Shown here piece after piece: positions 42,214 through 55,900 of a DNA stretch of 64,000 bases. The notes beneath the pieces are model-generated. The model ran no database searches and was not told where the DNA came from. It saw only the letters and a list, made by a program, of their open reading frames with translations. The stretch is from Plasmopara viticola (Eukaryota > Oomycota > Peronosporomycetes > Peronosporales > Peronosporaceae). The stretch lies in the NCBI GenBank assembly GCA_001695595.3, contig MBPM02000039.1, forward strand, positions 62,001 to 126,000, written 5' to 3'. Each line of letters begins with the position of its first letter. Position 1 is the first letter of the stretch. The position numbers and the translations under genes were made by a program.

Positions 42214-44445
42214 ATGGACGTCGACAGAGGCGGGATTCCGAGTCACGACACCAGTGGCCTCTCCTCTGGGGTTCCCATTTCACCATATCACCCAAAGTCG
42301 TATGTGCAAGCAACGTTTCCAGTCGTTGGAAGAAGTGGCGACTACTTGCAACGCAGCTTCGTGCCCGACGAAATGCCCGTGAACGACACGGTACGCACCA
42401 ATGCGTTGGCCGACCGCAACACGATTGTAGACATGAGTCTTCGGCTTCCACGCTTCGTCTTGTGTGTAGTTTTGGCGCTCGTGTTTGCCTTTGGCTTTGC
42501 ACTCTTGACAAGCAATAAGAAAACGCTCACCTACGTCTTTGAAAACCAACTCGCCGCCCACGAGACGCTGTCCACGGAAGCTTCGTCCGTTGTCGAGAAC
42601 TATAACACGTTGTTTGGGTACATTCTGTTTTCTGGGGGCAAGATCTTTGAAGTGTTTTGCGAGACGCTGATTTTTCCGACTCTAGCTACGTATTTGCACA
42701 ATTGCAGCTTGTACCCAGGCGACCAACCTGCACGCATGCATTCCGTCGTGAAGACGCGTTGCATCTTTTGGGGACTCAAGACCGTGATCATCCTCATGAA
42801 CGTTGGCTTTACAAGTGTCTACGTGGGTCAAACGACTCTGGAAGCTGAGCCGTCGTCACGCCATCTGGCGGTCTCGGACATGTTGACAGCAAGCACGGTG
42901 CCATTGGAAACGGTCGAGTGGAATGCCAATGCTTTTCCATCCATCTTGCGATCGATTGTGGTTGGGGAGACGACTCCATTTGCACTTGAAGAATCGTGTG
43001 GACGGTCTCCGGATGATACGAACCATTCGAACAAAGTGTATCGGTGGAACACGTGGGCCAATGAAGTGGACACGACATCCGTGAGCTTTAGCTTTCCATC
43101 GTACACATGGAACGCGCCTCTGCTCTTATCGCAAGGAGCAATTGTGCCGACGATGTCTGTGAAAATGCGACTACGAGACTATCTTGTCAACAATACAAAG
43201 GATGCAAGCGCAGACGATTGGGATCTTGACGTGCTTTACGCTACGTTTAGGAAGGGGATCGATCGACTTGGTTTAAGCAAAGCATTTCACGTAAATGCGA
43301 CCGCTCCCCATTCATTTAGCGAGTTCATTCAGCAGGTCGCGAGGGAGCTAGACGATGCATTGCCCAGCCGCTTTCGAGTTAATGAGCTAGCATTGCACTT
43401 GGAACTACGTGAGCTCGCTAATGACATTCAATTTACAAGCATGACTCTTACAATTCCTGTTAAGGCGAACGATAGGGGAAGTACAATGTGCGGGGCTACC
43501 GGTTGTGTATACGCCACATCGACAAGCGGTTTAAAGCAACTCGGTCTCCAGCCAATCGTCTCGATGGCATCATACGATGAGGATGAAAACTCTGCTTTGA
43601 TGTATGGTAGTACTAGTCAGTTTTACCAGGGAACAAGTGCTTCTAAACCACACGAGGTGGTGACACTTTCATTGGGAAAATTGACTTGGCGACTGAAAAC
43701 ACTGCACAATTACCATAACGCGGCATGTGGAGACGACGAGGATCAACTGTGCATTGGTCTGAGCTTGCCTCTTCGCTCTAACAACCGTGTATCGCTGTTG
43801 GTTGGCAAGGACGCGCTGGCCACACAGCATGTGGGGCATCCTCTTGCTCTCGCAACGGTACATCCCATCGTGATCATAGATACGACTCACGCACAGAACA
43901 ATGCATTGACATCGTGGCACCGACTCGTATTACCTCACGGAGTGCCTGTGACTTCAAGCGTGTCTGACTGCAATCCTCTGGTTGATGCTTATCTGACTCA
44001 CCTTGAAACAAATCATTTTTATTTGGATGAGCACCTTCCTCGTGAGATGTACTCTGCAGCGCTCTTGTATTTATTCCAGCGCGGAGTGCCAACGTCATTC
44101 ACATATGCCAGACGCCTCGATACATCGACGGGGACACCTGCTACGACGGATATTGAAGTCAATGTGCCAACTGCGACGGCGTTGGTGACGGTGGCTGGGT
44201 GCATTTTTATCGTGCTGTTAATGTTGTGTGTAATCTACTTACCAACGGCCCGCGTCAAGTTGTCACCGGACACGACACCAGCCGCGCAGTATGTGCAGAT
44301 TCTAACAGATGACTTGTACCCCGACGTAGTTTACAAGAAACGATTGCGGTTTGCAAATGGGGACTGTCTCCTGTTCAACGAGTATGTCGTTGACGCAATC
44401 GTGCTGCATGCCAAGCGCGACCACACTAAGAAAATATACTTGTGA
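42214..44445 (+). CDS. Large predicted membrane protein, family unknown
   Basis: The single frame codes for 743 residues with no sign of introns. Hydrophobic segments are seen at about residues 78-100 (FVLCVVLALVFAFGFALL), 180-203 (GLKTVIILMNVGFTSVYV) and 660-683 (VAGCIFIVLLMLCVIYL). This suggests a short cytosolic N terminus, a large middle domain of about 450 residues with N-glycosylation-type sites such as NNT, NAT and NHS, and a short C-terminal tail of about 60 residues. No signal peptide is evident. The organisation resembles large transmembrane proteins annotated as hypothetical in oomycetes, but no known family domain was recognised. It is convergent with the reductase gene, whose stop lies 103 bp away. 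Confidence 0.75.
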   Translation: MDVDRGGIPSHDTSGLSSGVPISPYHPKSYVQATFPVVGRSGDYLQRSFVPDEMPVNDTVRTNALADRNTIVDMSLRLPRFVLCVVLALVFAFGFALLTSNKKTLTYVFENQLAAHETLSTEASSVVENYNTLFGYILFSGGKIFEVFCETLIFPTLATYLHNCSLYPGDQPARMHSVVKTRCIFWGLKTVIILMNVGFTSVYVGQTTLEAEPSSRHLAVSDMLTASTVPLETVEWNANAFPSILRSIVVGETTPFALEESCGRSPDDTNHSNKVYRWNTWANEVDTTSVSFSFPSYTWNAPLLLSQGAIVPTMSVKMRLRDYLVNNTKDASADDWDLDVLYATFRKGIDRLGLSKAFHVNATAPHSFSEFIQQVARELDDALPSRFRVNELALHLELRELANDIQFTSMTLTIPVKANDRGSTMCGATGCVYATSTSGLKQLGLQPIVSMASYDEDENSALMYGSTSQFYQGTSASKPHEVVTLSLGKLTWRLKTLHNYHNAACGDDEDQLCIGLSLPLRSNNRVSLLVGKDALATQHVGHPLALATVHPIVIIDTTHAQNNALTSWHRLVLPHGVPVTSSVSDCNPLVDAYLTHLETNHFYLDEHLPREMYSAALLYLFQRGVPTSFTYARRLDTSTGTPATTDIEVNVPTATALVTVAGCIFIVLLMLCVIYLPTARVKLSPDTTPAAQYVQILTDDLYPDVVYKKRLRFANGDCLLFNEYVVDAIVLHAKRDHTKKIYL

Positions 44446-44548
44446 AATTTCATAGCTGCAATTGCTGCCGTTATGATGAGTTCAGTGCCCATGTCTAGAT
44501 AATAAAGAAATCGTGACATGTCGAAAGCGAGCTAGAAGCTTCCGCTGT

Positions 44549-45624
44549 CTAGTCAATTTCATGCAAAAGCTGTTCACCTAAAACCCCGGCAACAAGGTTC
44601 GCCACAGCAATATCTGCCATGGCTTGTCGCGTCTTGACAGTAGCTGATCCAATGTGAGGCATCACAATGCAGTTTTCGAGCGAGAACAGAGGATGTGTAG
44701 GAGGAAGCGGTTCTGGCGTCGTGACATCTAGACCGGCAGCTGCAATCGCCTTGGTTTCGAGAGCCTTTACAAGTGCTTCTTGATCCACTAGTTCCCCTCG
44801 TCCAGTATTGATCAAGACTGCACTTGATTTCATAATATTCAACTCGTTGACGCTAATACTGCATTGACTGTCCTTAGTTAAAGGTTGGTGTAGACTAACA
44901 ATGTCACTTTCACGCAGCAGCGTCTCCATGTCCACGTAGGTCACAGAACCCGGTGGACCCCCAAGAAACCTTTCAGTTTCGGGTTTTGCACGTGGCCCCG
45001 TGTATAGAATCTTGCAATTAAACCCATGCAGGAGCATCCGTGCGAAAGACGTCCCAATGCGTCCAAGACCCACAATGCCAATCGTACTCCCAGTGATATC
45101 CGAGCCACAATACTGAAAGGGCTGCCAGACACCCCATTCCCCATTTCGAGCGCTCGCCGCACACTTGTGAAGCTGCCGTTTAGCGGCAAAAGTTAGCGCC
45201 ATTGCCGTCTCAGCAGTGGTGACGTTCAGAACCTCTGGTGTGTAGCCAACCCTCACATTCCTCGCTTTACAGGCCTCAACATCAATGTGATTGTAGCCAA
45301 CCGACATGGTAGATACTACACGGAGCGAAGGACCAGCAGCATCCAAAACTCCGGCATCCACCTTGTCCGTTAGTAGACAAAAGAGCCCAGTGCATCCTTT
45401 CACATGTTTTAATAGATCTTCACGTGAGATAGAGCTTTTCTCTGATGGAAAAGTCTCCACTAAGACCGAGTTGGCATTAGCTCTCGCAAGTCGTAGGCGA
45501 AACTGCTCTAAAGCAATCAATACGTAACATGAATTCAATGGCTCATCATCGAAACGAACGTCTTACCTAAGGCATATGGTACGTTTCGAGAGAAAAACAC
45601 CTTGCACGGCGCAGCGGCGATCAT
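44549..45624 (-). CDS. Glyoxylate/hydroxypyruvate reductase (D-2-hydroxyacid dehydrogenase), two exons
   Basis: This NAD(P)H enzyme reduces glyoxylate to glycolate and hydroxypyruvate to D-glycerate. Exon 1 is 45624-45567 and exon 2 45507-44549, with a 59-nt GT-AG intron (GTAAGA...TTTAG). Splicing yields MIAAAPCKVFF and then YALEQFRLRLA, like the N terminus of animal GRHPR, and 338 residues in all, close to the family's 328. The nucleotide-binding loop GLGRIG is at about 166-171; the catalytic residues are Arg256 (NTGRGELVD), Glu285 (TTPEPLP) and His304 (MPHIGSAT). The substrate motif STMSVGYNHID is also present. All active-site residues are intact. No targeting peptide is obvious, so a cytosolic location is likely. 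The nearest relatives are GRHPR-type rather than phosphoglycerate dehydrogenase. Confidence 0.92.
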
Positions 45625-48559
45625 GTTTTGACGAAATCTCGCTAAAATAATATAGAGGAAGATAACTCCGCATAAGAATATTCTACTAGAATATATTACT
45701 CTCGTTTTGCATAATTCTATGCCATCTGGACCACATATTGCGAACAGATGCTGATTGAAACAGCATTAGTGCAAACGCTTTATCAAATTTGCTTTGATGA
45801 AGCTGTCTGTCTTCTTTTTTCCAATCCATGCGATATGCACCACTTGAGCGAAGAACCTATATTCTAAAACGCTACTAATTTATTTGCGAGCTGGCTTCGA
45901 TCTGCTCGTCTCTCGTGCTTGACTTTAGTAAAACATATGCCTTTCAATATCAATCACATTCGTAATGTCAATCAGCGAGTTTTTCGAGATGGGAAATTTT
46001 GCTGCATAAATACTTCCTGTTATGGTTTCTGAATTTCCCACTCGAGACAGTCGAAGTCTCGATACCTTCAACGATATTCGTGAGTTGTCAAAACGGCATT
46101 TCACAACCAAGAATACAGAGACAGCATCGTACCTATTCATCTTTTAACACACATTTTTTTGTCTCGTTTTGATTAGCGTAGCAATTGAAGATAGTTTTAA
46201 GCCTCCGGCAACGTTACCTGTCTACTTACCGTAGAACTTTTTCCTCTCTTTGTTAAAAGAAAAGGCGAGTTGATGATAAGCATTTTTGCAGTTTAAACCT
46301 TGAATGACTGATACTACAGGCGGTGTTGCACAAAATGCAATTAGCTAATGTGTTGTCGTCGATGTGCCTGTCAAACCGTGAAATTTGGTGATATTTTACC
46401 GAAACAGTTTGTTCTTATTGACACTGTACAACTGGTCTTTTCGAATACATCAGCGATAATCTCAATGATATCCATGAGCAGAGGTATGTATCCGTGGCTT
46501 TAGCTTAATATTGGAGTTACGATGCTTTGTAACTGAGTATACAAAGGCTCTGACATCCATAGAAAAGACATTTTGTCAATACGAAAACGATTATCAGGTT
46601 CATCGAGCTGCAGGAGATTAATAGGCTCGAAGCCTTTTCTTAGGCCCAAATTATGTAGAACCCCCGTGTAGGAGCAGTAGCGCTTGAACTATTTTATCAC
46701 CTGATCCTCGATGTGACAAGAAGCTTTTTTCAGCATGCTGCTTGTAAATTGAGTGTTTAACTTGGTACGATCTGTGAGATGCCAGGTGTTGAGAACCAAA
46801 TTGGCATATAAAGTAGGACAGATCGTATGGCTTCCACAGAACTCGTGGCTTTGGTGAGCAGAGGTCTGACTGAAAAAAAGTATTACAGCAACTTGGGTGA
46901 AGTAGTAGTGTTTGGTTTCATTTACGGTCTCTACGATGTCAAAATGAATAAGACCAAGCTTTTCGCTGTTACTAGTACAGATAAAAAAAAATTCAAAAAA
47001 TCTAGGTGCATATGCATTGCGCGTCGAACATGAAAATGCATGACATTAACGGATACGTACCAACTAGTACAAGCTACGCAAAGTACCTCAACACGTATAT
47101 AGGTGACTGCAGATGCGACAATCAGATTTATTGTGTTTGCAGCTTGGGTGGGCATTTGATCGTTCAAGTGTATATAAATTTACAGCGTTCTGAGCCAAAC
47201 TACGATATCTGCCCAATCAGCTTTCGTTAGCATTCTCCGTAATACTAGTACCAGTGATAATGATTATAAGTGCATACAATTAGTCTAGAAGCACATCGGA
47301 AATGAAGTCGATCGAGGACCAACAACAACTTGGATATGATCTCTTTCATATACGCCGTCAAGACTCCGCGTGAGTTGTACAAGCTTTTAATATCAACATG
47401 CTTTTCTAAATTATAAATGCCAGGTCTATTGAAAATAAACGTCATGTATCGAACATAATTCTGACATTCTCCGTTATACTTCAAACATTTGTTATTTTAG
47501 CTAGCGTCCAGGTGGTTACAAGTGTAATGCTGTTAAGACCAAGCGTGACATTGGTAGTACGCCAGAACATCCACAAGCACTTCAATACGGTCCTTCAAGT
47601 GTTGAAACGGCTTGAGCTAATCGAATGAGTAACAAACTTACATGCGATGCAGTGGATTGACTTTGTCCATGTTTTCGCGGACAGTCGGTGGAAATTTGGC
47701 TTCACTATCGTCGAGTACATGCTCGCAGAAGTAAATGTAAATTGTAAATCCCAAAACGTTCAGATTTAAGATTGTTTAACGTGTTCACCAGTTCTATCTA
47801 CCTTTTTAATCGAGATTATTTGTCGACAGATGTCAGATTGACAGTTGATACTAAGTGCCAGCCAAATTTGGGTGCCACTTAGAGTTTCCCTCGTTAGGCT
47901 AATGAGATCGTATTTATAGACAATGTTTACTATGAAGGCGTAAGACTAGGTAGCAAGCACATTTTTAAGCTCGTCGCAGAATTCAGCAGGCTGTGTATTT
48001 GATTAAGGACGAGGCTTCATGAGTTATCATTAAAGTAAGTAGATTAGACTTAAAGGCCTTTTTGGTGCAACGTGCTGTGTGACCCCTCCACGATAGAAAC
48101 TAAGGCCAAAATTGGAGGGGAGAAGGGCTTGTATGATGCACGTTCTGCAGGAGGCATCTTACGAAAAGCTCCTCACTGTAAAATGTTGTTACATGTATCT
48201 GAATTTTCATGGCATGTGGCTCGAAGGCAGTTGTATCCAGTGTGAATGCGAAAGATATTTTTAAAAAATAAAGTATCTTCTATGGTTGCGCTAACAACTT
48301 TGGCCTTAAAAAAATTCTTAGGATTGCAGTATATTGCATATCTATTTCATTGAGATAGAAAGAACAAAATTTTTTTATCAAACGATCACATATCTCTAGC
48401 ATGCCTCCTCTGTGCTAGGTGCTTGCCACCCTGCCACATCACATGCATTAGTTATCAGCCTCATGTCTTTATAAACCTGAACCCTCGAAAGACATCCGGG
48501 ATGAATCGCGCGGCCTCTTGCCATTTACCGAACGCGTAACATGTTCCACTTCAAATAAT
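45625..48559. other. Start of gene desert
   Basis: It includes the promoter of the reductase next to 45624. The frames at 45925-46140 (minus), 46827-47033 (plus) and 47006-47230 (plus) have no recognised domain. The rest is AT-rich and looks like decayed repeats. Confidence 0.4.
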
Positions 48560-49360
48560 TGGTGAAAACAAAAGTCAGTACTTGAAGCCTTCTGCTGCTA
48601 TGCAGCTGGAACGCATCACGGTGTTTGAGCTCTACGAACAGAGTTAGTGCTGTATGGTCCAGACAGCACAAACTTGAGCTTTCCTAATACAACGACTACT
48701 ACAATATTCGTTCCGGTAAATTTTTATGTTTTCACTTTTGCAAAGAAGAAAACCAAACATTTTTTTCAAAATAAGAAGGACAAGATGGTCACAAAAGTGG
48801 CCTTGATCACATGAATTCGAGTGCGTGTCGCGTTTGTCTTCGCTTACTTGGGAGCAGAAGCTAAATTTAAAGTACTCACCTTTAAATCCACTTCAACGGG
48901 GTGTTTCTTGTCCAAGGAAGCATGGAGGAGTAGCTGAGAGTAGCGTTTTGTCCAACCAGCTTTGACCTCCATTTCTGTTTAGTCTATCTTACCTATAAGC
49001 AAGATACGTTTGCAAACTTCTTGATAAACTCGCAATTGACGGTCTATTTATAACGGCGACTAAATCAAGGTGACTATATATGAATGGCCTCATGGGACGC
49101 TTGCCTCACTTCCAAACTTTTCCAATGCAGGCAGTAGAGTGATTTGAGTTCTTAGGCTTTCTCCATTGAAAGCCTACCGATGTGCACAACCTCGATTTTG
49201 AGGATGGTATCTGTAGACTTGCTGCCTAAGGTCCAAACTCGGAAGATGTAAGCTCTGCCAAGCGAAGCAACATTCTCTTTTATGGCTGGCATAGGCATGT
49301 GATCTATGCCTGTTTGCAAAGAGGCCATAAGCCTTTGAGGCAGATACCAGCAACATTTTC
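48560..49360 (+). repeat. Relic related to the repeat at 3.0-3.7 kb
   Basis: Segments near 48605-48670 (GGTGTTTGAGCTCTACGAACA-like) and 49240-49300 parallel those near 3075-3125 and 3610-3670, in the same order and orientation. The spacing is similar, so these are two decayed copies of one retroelement, probably the Gypsy type with the protease-like motif at 3.7 kb. A weaker third resemblance lies near 58000-58050. Confidence 0.4.
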
Positions 49361-52300
49361 GAGCTTAATACTATTCTGCCGAGAATTTGATAAATGAATA
49401 AATACTGAGGCCACGGCCTTGCTTGTTTGCATGATTATAAGTCTTGCATGCCCGACTCAGCTACACGTTGGAACGTCTTAGTGAGTTAATATACGTTATC
49501 GCTGTCAAGAAATTTAAAAAGGAGAAACTATGTGCAATTTAAACGGCGAGTTATTTTGCTCCTTTATATATACAGTGTGCGCGTACATTAACCTCGGCAC
49601 GTAGCAGATTTTTGCACCGCTTCAGGGCTCTAAGGAGCTACTAGTAGAAGCTGTACACTCAGAATCTGAGAAACGTCAGTCACCCGTTGTAAAGGTGGGA
49701 AACATAAAGCTGTAAAGGTTATGTGGCTGATTAACAACATGTTAGCTTAAACCCTTAAACCTTGAAATTTCCTACAAGAAAGCAGAAGCGGTAGACTGCG
49801 GATAGTACACGAAAGCGTTAAAGGGTATAAAAACATCGTATGAGTCTTGGCAAACTGCGGCGCTGTAACTTTTTTGTGTGTCAGCAAATTAAAACACATA
49901 TGGCTGACATAATAGAGTAAGTTAATTCCATCTTGATTTATTATCAAAGTTTGACGGCACTAAATCCTTTCTTGTCGTTGACATGGACATGAGTGACTTG
50001 TCCTGGAAATGCCGTGGCTAGATAAGCTCAGAAACTGGATGTCTTGAGAGGGAGTATTCCATAGGTGCGAGCCGCCTACAAAACGCAACGCTACGGTTAT
50101 GATGCCCCAGTTGTGTGTGCAGCTCTTTGAAGTGGAGCCCAAGAAATATGCGTCCGCAACAAGTATGCAAGTATTTTAGGTAATGCAGTGACAAGTCAAC
50201 ATGAACTTTAATAGCAACGAGATCACTGCACCAACAACAATCACCGTGCACACTATAGATCAGAGAACACTTTCTGCACATATGTTTTCGTCAAATAGTT
50301 CTTCTCCAACGGATAGCAGATTCTTTCACAACGAGAAGTGAGCACTATTTTGCGCTGCTCCTTAGTTCCGCTCTGCACAAACAGTGTTACCGAGAACAAA
50401 ACGAAGTTGGCAATAACAAATCAGGAAGACATTGGAAAGAAGGATGCCGCGCAGGCTACAACCCCACAAATTCAGGGCCAATGGGATCCACCACGAGGGG
50501 CGACGGCATCTCCACCAACGCTTTTTCAAGACCGGACTCTCCTTGAAACTTTATGTGTTCGTGCGCTAGCACTTCGACGAGAGCTTTTTTCACATCTTCA
50601 CTAACACTCGATAGTCACGCGGCGTCCTTCGTCTTCGCCAAGAAGAGCTGCAGCTTGCGCCTGCATTAACGTCTTGAATGACGTTTGGTCTTCCCTCCCT
50701 TAGTGCATCCTTGAAGTGGCTTATAAAGGTTTTTCAGATTACTGTCCACAAGGATCCTACTCCCCGCTGCATCAATGATTGCACGCGAAAAAGTCACCAA
50801 CTTCTCACAGTTCTGAAAAAAGAAAAATTTCCGTGCTGAAATGAAGGTGTTTCACATAGATCTCCAACCAATGGTAAGGGGCCACGTCGCCATGTAGCTA
50901 AAATGGTAGCGAAGATTCTTTTGTTATAGTTCCGATGTCACTATGTGCAGTGCCTGAAAGTGCGAAAGAGCTCTTCCTCGCACCAGGTGCTCTGAACCTT
51001 TTTAAAGTTTTTTTCAACAACTAACGATTAGGAAGTTGCATTCTTTCTTGTCTGCAAATTCCAATATAACAAAAGTCGGCGTAGTGTGCCAAATTATACG
51101 GCTTTGTAACTAGGTTTAACCACATTCGCCTGTGGACATAATGTCGTCGCCATAAGTTCAGCCGCCTTATCCGCTAACACGTGAATTCGCATATTGTCGT
51201 GTATTGCCAATACGTCGCTTTTTTATTCATTGGCCTCGCCAAGTCGAATTCAGCTGTCTGAACTGGCACTAATAGCATCACGCAAATCATTTTGGGTCTC
51301 TCACCCCACATCGACGCGGCAAATGCCTTCTTTTTTCTCACGCGACTGGAACAATCTATTGAATAATTCCAATACGTTGCTCTTGAATACTATCCGCATG
51401 CATACTAAGATTAAACTATCTGCCGGACAGCAGACGGCTCCTTCCATGGCATCACTTATCATGCTCAATAGCACATACTGGCTTGTGAAAAACGGATGAC
51501 TATTGTTGCGACGCATTGCCGCGTCCTTAAGGTAGCAGTATACTGCAATTCGCATGATGGAGTAAGCTCCCTCTCAGTAGCACACAGATAGAAACACTAT
51601 ACTGCAAGGACTACCGAATGTGTCTGCGACGCTCAAAAGGAGGACATAGTTGTCCATGATGGAACGGGGCTCAAAAAGATGGACGTGAAAAGCTACAGCG
51701 CTCCGTTTCCTGCTGTGATCAAGTTCAGGCGAACAAAAAAATTTGAGGCTAGTGTCGACATGTGCTTTTTAAGTGCACTTTAAAAAAGAATGGATTTAGT
51801 AAAGCTGAAGACCGACTCGGTTAAGCTAGTCACCGATGTACCAAAATAGCGAAAGCAGGGTGGTACGAGCTTTTCTCTTTCTGAAATAATGATTGACGTG
51901 CGAACTTAAAAAGCAGTTTATCCATATACTAATAAGAATTTGACTATGTCTACTCAACTGAATACACACTGAAGTTGACTCTGCAAGTTAAGGTGGGGAC
52001 TACTTCTTTTTCAACACATCCCAGCATGGAAATTCATGCATCATAGACAGCTACACTTCCAAGGCTCATTTTAATGGACAGCCAGCTTCTAAAACCAATG
52101 CGGATGTGCTCAGTCTATTTAGCGAAGACGGAAAGGTATAAGCAGGCTTCAAAAGGAAAAGGTAATGTCAAATATCTATTGATTGCCGGCATCAAAGATC
52201 GATCAATAAAACCTTGATTGGCATGTTCAAAATCATAAGTGGAACGAGCTTAATGAGTAAGGTCTTAGTAGCTCTGGTGATGCCTCGCTGAATGGAGTTG

Positions 52301-52459
52301 TGCATCCCGGGATATTATACAACCCCAACAAGATCCGAGGCTTAGCCGACCTGCATATCGCCAGCTCGAATCTTTATACACTCAGATCTCTAATCTTGAA
52401 AGCAAAATTTTGATTATTACTCGAGCAAATCGACGGCTCAGCAACAATTACTAATTTAC
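49361..52459. other. Gene desert, nothing recognised
   Basis: Frames at 50338-50604 (plus) and 51194-51499/51301-51555 (both strands) have no identifiable domain. The region is AT-rich repeat-like DNA. Confidence 0.4.
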
Positions 52460-52960
52460 ACTCGCGCATATAAGCAGAATATCAATCAAGCAGAGTATGA
52501 CAAGCTTAGTACTGATGATTAAAAGCTACTCAGGAAGACACTCATCTTCAGTATTTCATTATTGGCTTGAGGACCTGCTAGTATCTTTTTGAGCTGAAAG
52601 GGAAAGGATTGAAGGTGGGCTTGTTTCGTCATGACAACCACTTAATCATCAAAGATTTCAACTTGCTTAATGTGGACGTGTACTTGAATCACTAGATAGG
52701 TGTTGCAAGAAAAATTTGACTTCACGTTGGGCAAGAAGTGGACAGTGATCATTGCCACGCTCGCAATGCGATCTCTTTAATGACTTATTTGCCATGAAGA
52801 AGAACATGGTGCGGGAGACAAAATTTACACGCTTATCGCCAGCTTTCTGTTGGTGCCAACCAAACGAGTAGTGGCAGTCACCTAATAATTTGAGCAGTGA
52901 AACGGTACTTGCACAGAGCCCCAGGTGGGAATCTGTAGCAGTGGAGAGCGATAATGTAAG
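52460..52960 (+). pseudogene. Possible LINE endonuclease relic (weak)
   Basis: Near 52640-52690 the plus strand reads HLIIKDFNLLNVDVYLN, reminiscent of the apurinic-type endonuclease motif G-D-F-N-x-x-x-D of non-LTR elements with the glycine changed to lysine. No other endonuclease motif was found nearby, so the call is tentative. Confidence 0.25.
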
Positions 52961-55900
52961 GGCTATCAAGTACTTCAGCAGTGCTTAACCTCCAAATCAC
53001 ACTGAAGTTTTGATCGGTACGGGCTTTCACCCATAACATTTGTCTACAGTCGCTTGAAAAAATACTAATCGGATCCGGTGGCCTATTCGATTGATCTGAG
53101 GCAAAGTTTTGACCAATGAATTTCTTTATAATGCTAAAAATATCATTTGTTTTCTAATTTACCATACTATCTGCATCTACAAACAAAAAAAACAAATAAG
53201 GTAGCCATGTCTTCGATTTTGCAAGAGTACGGTCGAGTCAGAAATTTACTAGTACACTTATGGCTACATTGGCTTCGTAGAGCCGCAGTATAGCTATCGA
53301 GCAATTAATCAAATGGTATGCACAGAAAAACATCTAGAGAAAATTTATTATAATTATCTTGGACCAATTTAAGCTGTTGAACATATGCATCCCGTTAATG
53401 AATTTTGACAGCATGCAAAAGAGTTGAGGGATCTGTTGCCTGTGGTGAACGTGACGGTCTGTCGAGGCCAATTTTTATGTAGTAAATATTGTACAACGAG
53501 GTGCGGCTAGCTTCGCACCGTGTGGAGCTACATCACTTCAAATTTAATAAAAACGGTTGGCTGCAGAACTTTTCAGCAAGCCGAGGCTGACTTGGATAGC
53601 TCGACATCAGTAAGATAGTGCTGCAATTAGATTAGAAATGCAAGTGATAAAAAGAAAACAAGTGAACAATCCACGCTTCTTACCACCACGAAATGGAACG
53701 TCACGTACTGAGAGTAAAAATACCAATCTCGCAAAAAGACCAGCTTACGTCTTCCTGACAAAGCATGTTCACGGTGCATTAAATCGATGCGGATGGGGAC
53801 GACAATAAATTGATCGGAATACTCTACCGCGATAGCCGCGAACATTGTGCTAACAAAGCTGCGTGGACGTGTATGTGTAAAATTTCTAGTGCACCAAAGT
53901 TTCTGTGCAGACTATTGCAAGACGATCTATATTGCTTATTGACGAAATCGAGAGAGTACAAGTACAAAATTGGGCCAAAGTGACGTAGATATGCGCACAG
54001 CGAAGCCTTTAATGATGTAAAAAGATAACAGCAATCAGATTTGTATGTTAAGAATGTCCAAGATATTGACACTACGGAGACAAAAGATGTTGTGACCGCA
54101 GAGATGACCGGACGATCTATCAATTTAATTGTAATTCGACCCCTTACATTCTAACTTGTTTTGCCTTGCCATCTGCTTTTTGTGTACTATGTCATTTCCA
54201 GTGCTGATATCGAGCGGTATTTACTCGTTGATCGATACTTTAGCTCGTTATCACTTTGATTTCAGATTTCTAGAAATTCTGCCCACAATAAGAGTTATGA
54301 CATCTATTTAGCTGCAATACAGTTTAGCAATAAAACACGAACAATTTATAACTGACAAAGTCAAAACATGACAAAAAATAGGAACGGAATCGGTACCCCA
54401 AAAAATGGGGGGATTAGCCGACTTCGTAGCGGGCCGTTACATAAAGTCGAGGTTTTGTGGTCAGAGCTGTTATTTGTTAAAGTATCCCGTTAATGAATGA
54501 TAGCTTTTGGCGCACGATAGGTACTCTATTGATATTTGTACGATTCCATTCTGAGTAACTTCGATATCCCAAAATGTATATTGCCCCTGTATAAAAAACA
54601 AAGTTGAATAATGTTGCATACAAAGGGCTTTATGTAAGACCGACTAAGAACAGACCTGTGATCATTCTTTCAGTCTTCGAACACCAATTTATTGCGCACG
54701 CTGGTCGCCCTCAAACCAGGATAAATGAATGGTTTCATAGATTTGCTTGCAAGCCTTCTCTGTGCAACCTGCCGAGTAACCCGTCATATCTGTTAGCACT
54801 CGTAACAAATCCTACTCCCACGCTAGTAAATTTACTGCCTAATTACTCGCAAGCTTTTATGGTGGATCTTTGCATTTGCCCGACAAAAAGTTTGCACATC
54901 TCAAAGACTTGCTGGCTCCGATGGCCTTTTAAGGTAGCCGCATTTGCGGCCCTCCGTGTATAAGTTTATAACAGCACTTCTCCAATCTAGTGCACTATGC
55001 ATGATTCACTCAGACATTTTGTAAAGAAGAATGTTCCTTCTCCAGAATAGTGTTTAATTCAATAATGAATCAATGGCATTATACACTACATTGAGATACT
55101 TCGTTTGTTATACGCGGAGAGTCGATGACGAGTGCAAAACGTCCGCGTCATGCCATTCACAAAATATTGAGAAAATACCGATGTCATAATACTGCTTCAT
55201 AGAGCGTCTGCTGTCTGGATCAAGTTTAATCCAACTCTTTATAGAGTGGGGTGTTGATAGTAGATTTGTAGCCCTTCATCTAGCATAGGGTATATGACTC
55301 CCTCTAAAAATGAAGGAACGTTTAAGCTTTAGCACAACATACAATTCTTAAAAGCTAATCAAATGTATCTTAGTCTAAACCAAAGAGAATTTTTATGCGT
55401 GGGCTTTCGTTACAAAAACAATCTCTTCTCAGATACTTCGCTTTTAATAATACAGTGGCTATGACACCTTTGGAAGTGCAGCACATCTGCCGTCGAGCAA
55501 TGATCATAAAAGCTGTCAGCTATTTTTGTGCCCAATACTTTTTTATCAGCCACGGGGTAGCTCGAGACATCCCTGAGGGTTGATCATATTTCAAGCTGTC
55601 TATCTTCTAGCGAAGCGCTTACGGTGGTTCTGCATTCCTCAATTGTTGACCTGTTGAGCTTAAGTGTCCCTTGCGATCCTTCGTTACCCGCTTATGGAAC
55701 TTCGATTCCCAGAGCTGGCAATGCAACATTAATTGAGCTGGTTTATCAGTCTATGTTTATTCAGCAAACAGTGCTCAAATCCATTAAGCTGACGCACAAG
55801 ACTGGTCTTAAAAATGCACAGAGGATTAAAAATCAGCTGTTTGCTGTAAATTTGCACCTTCAACTGCTGCTTATTTAAGCTCATTTTGGCATCTAGTATA

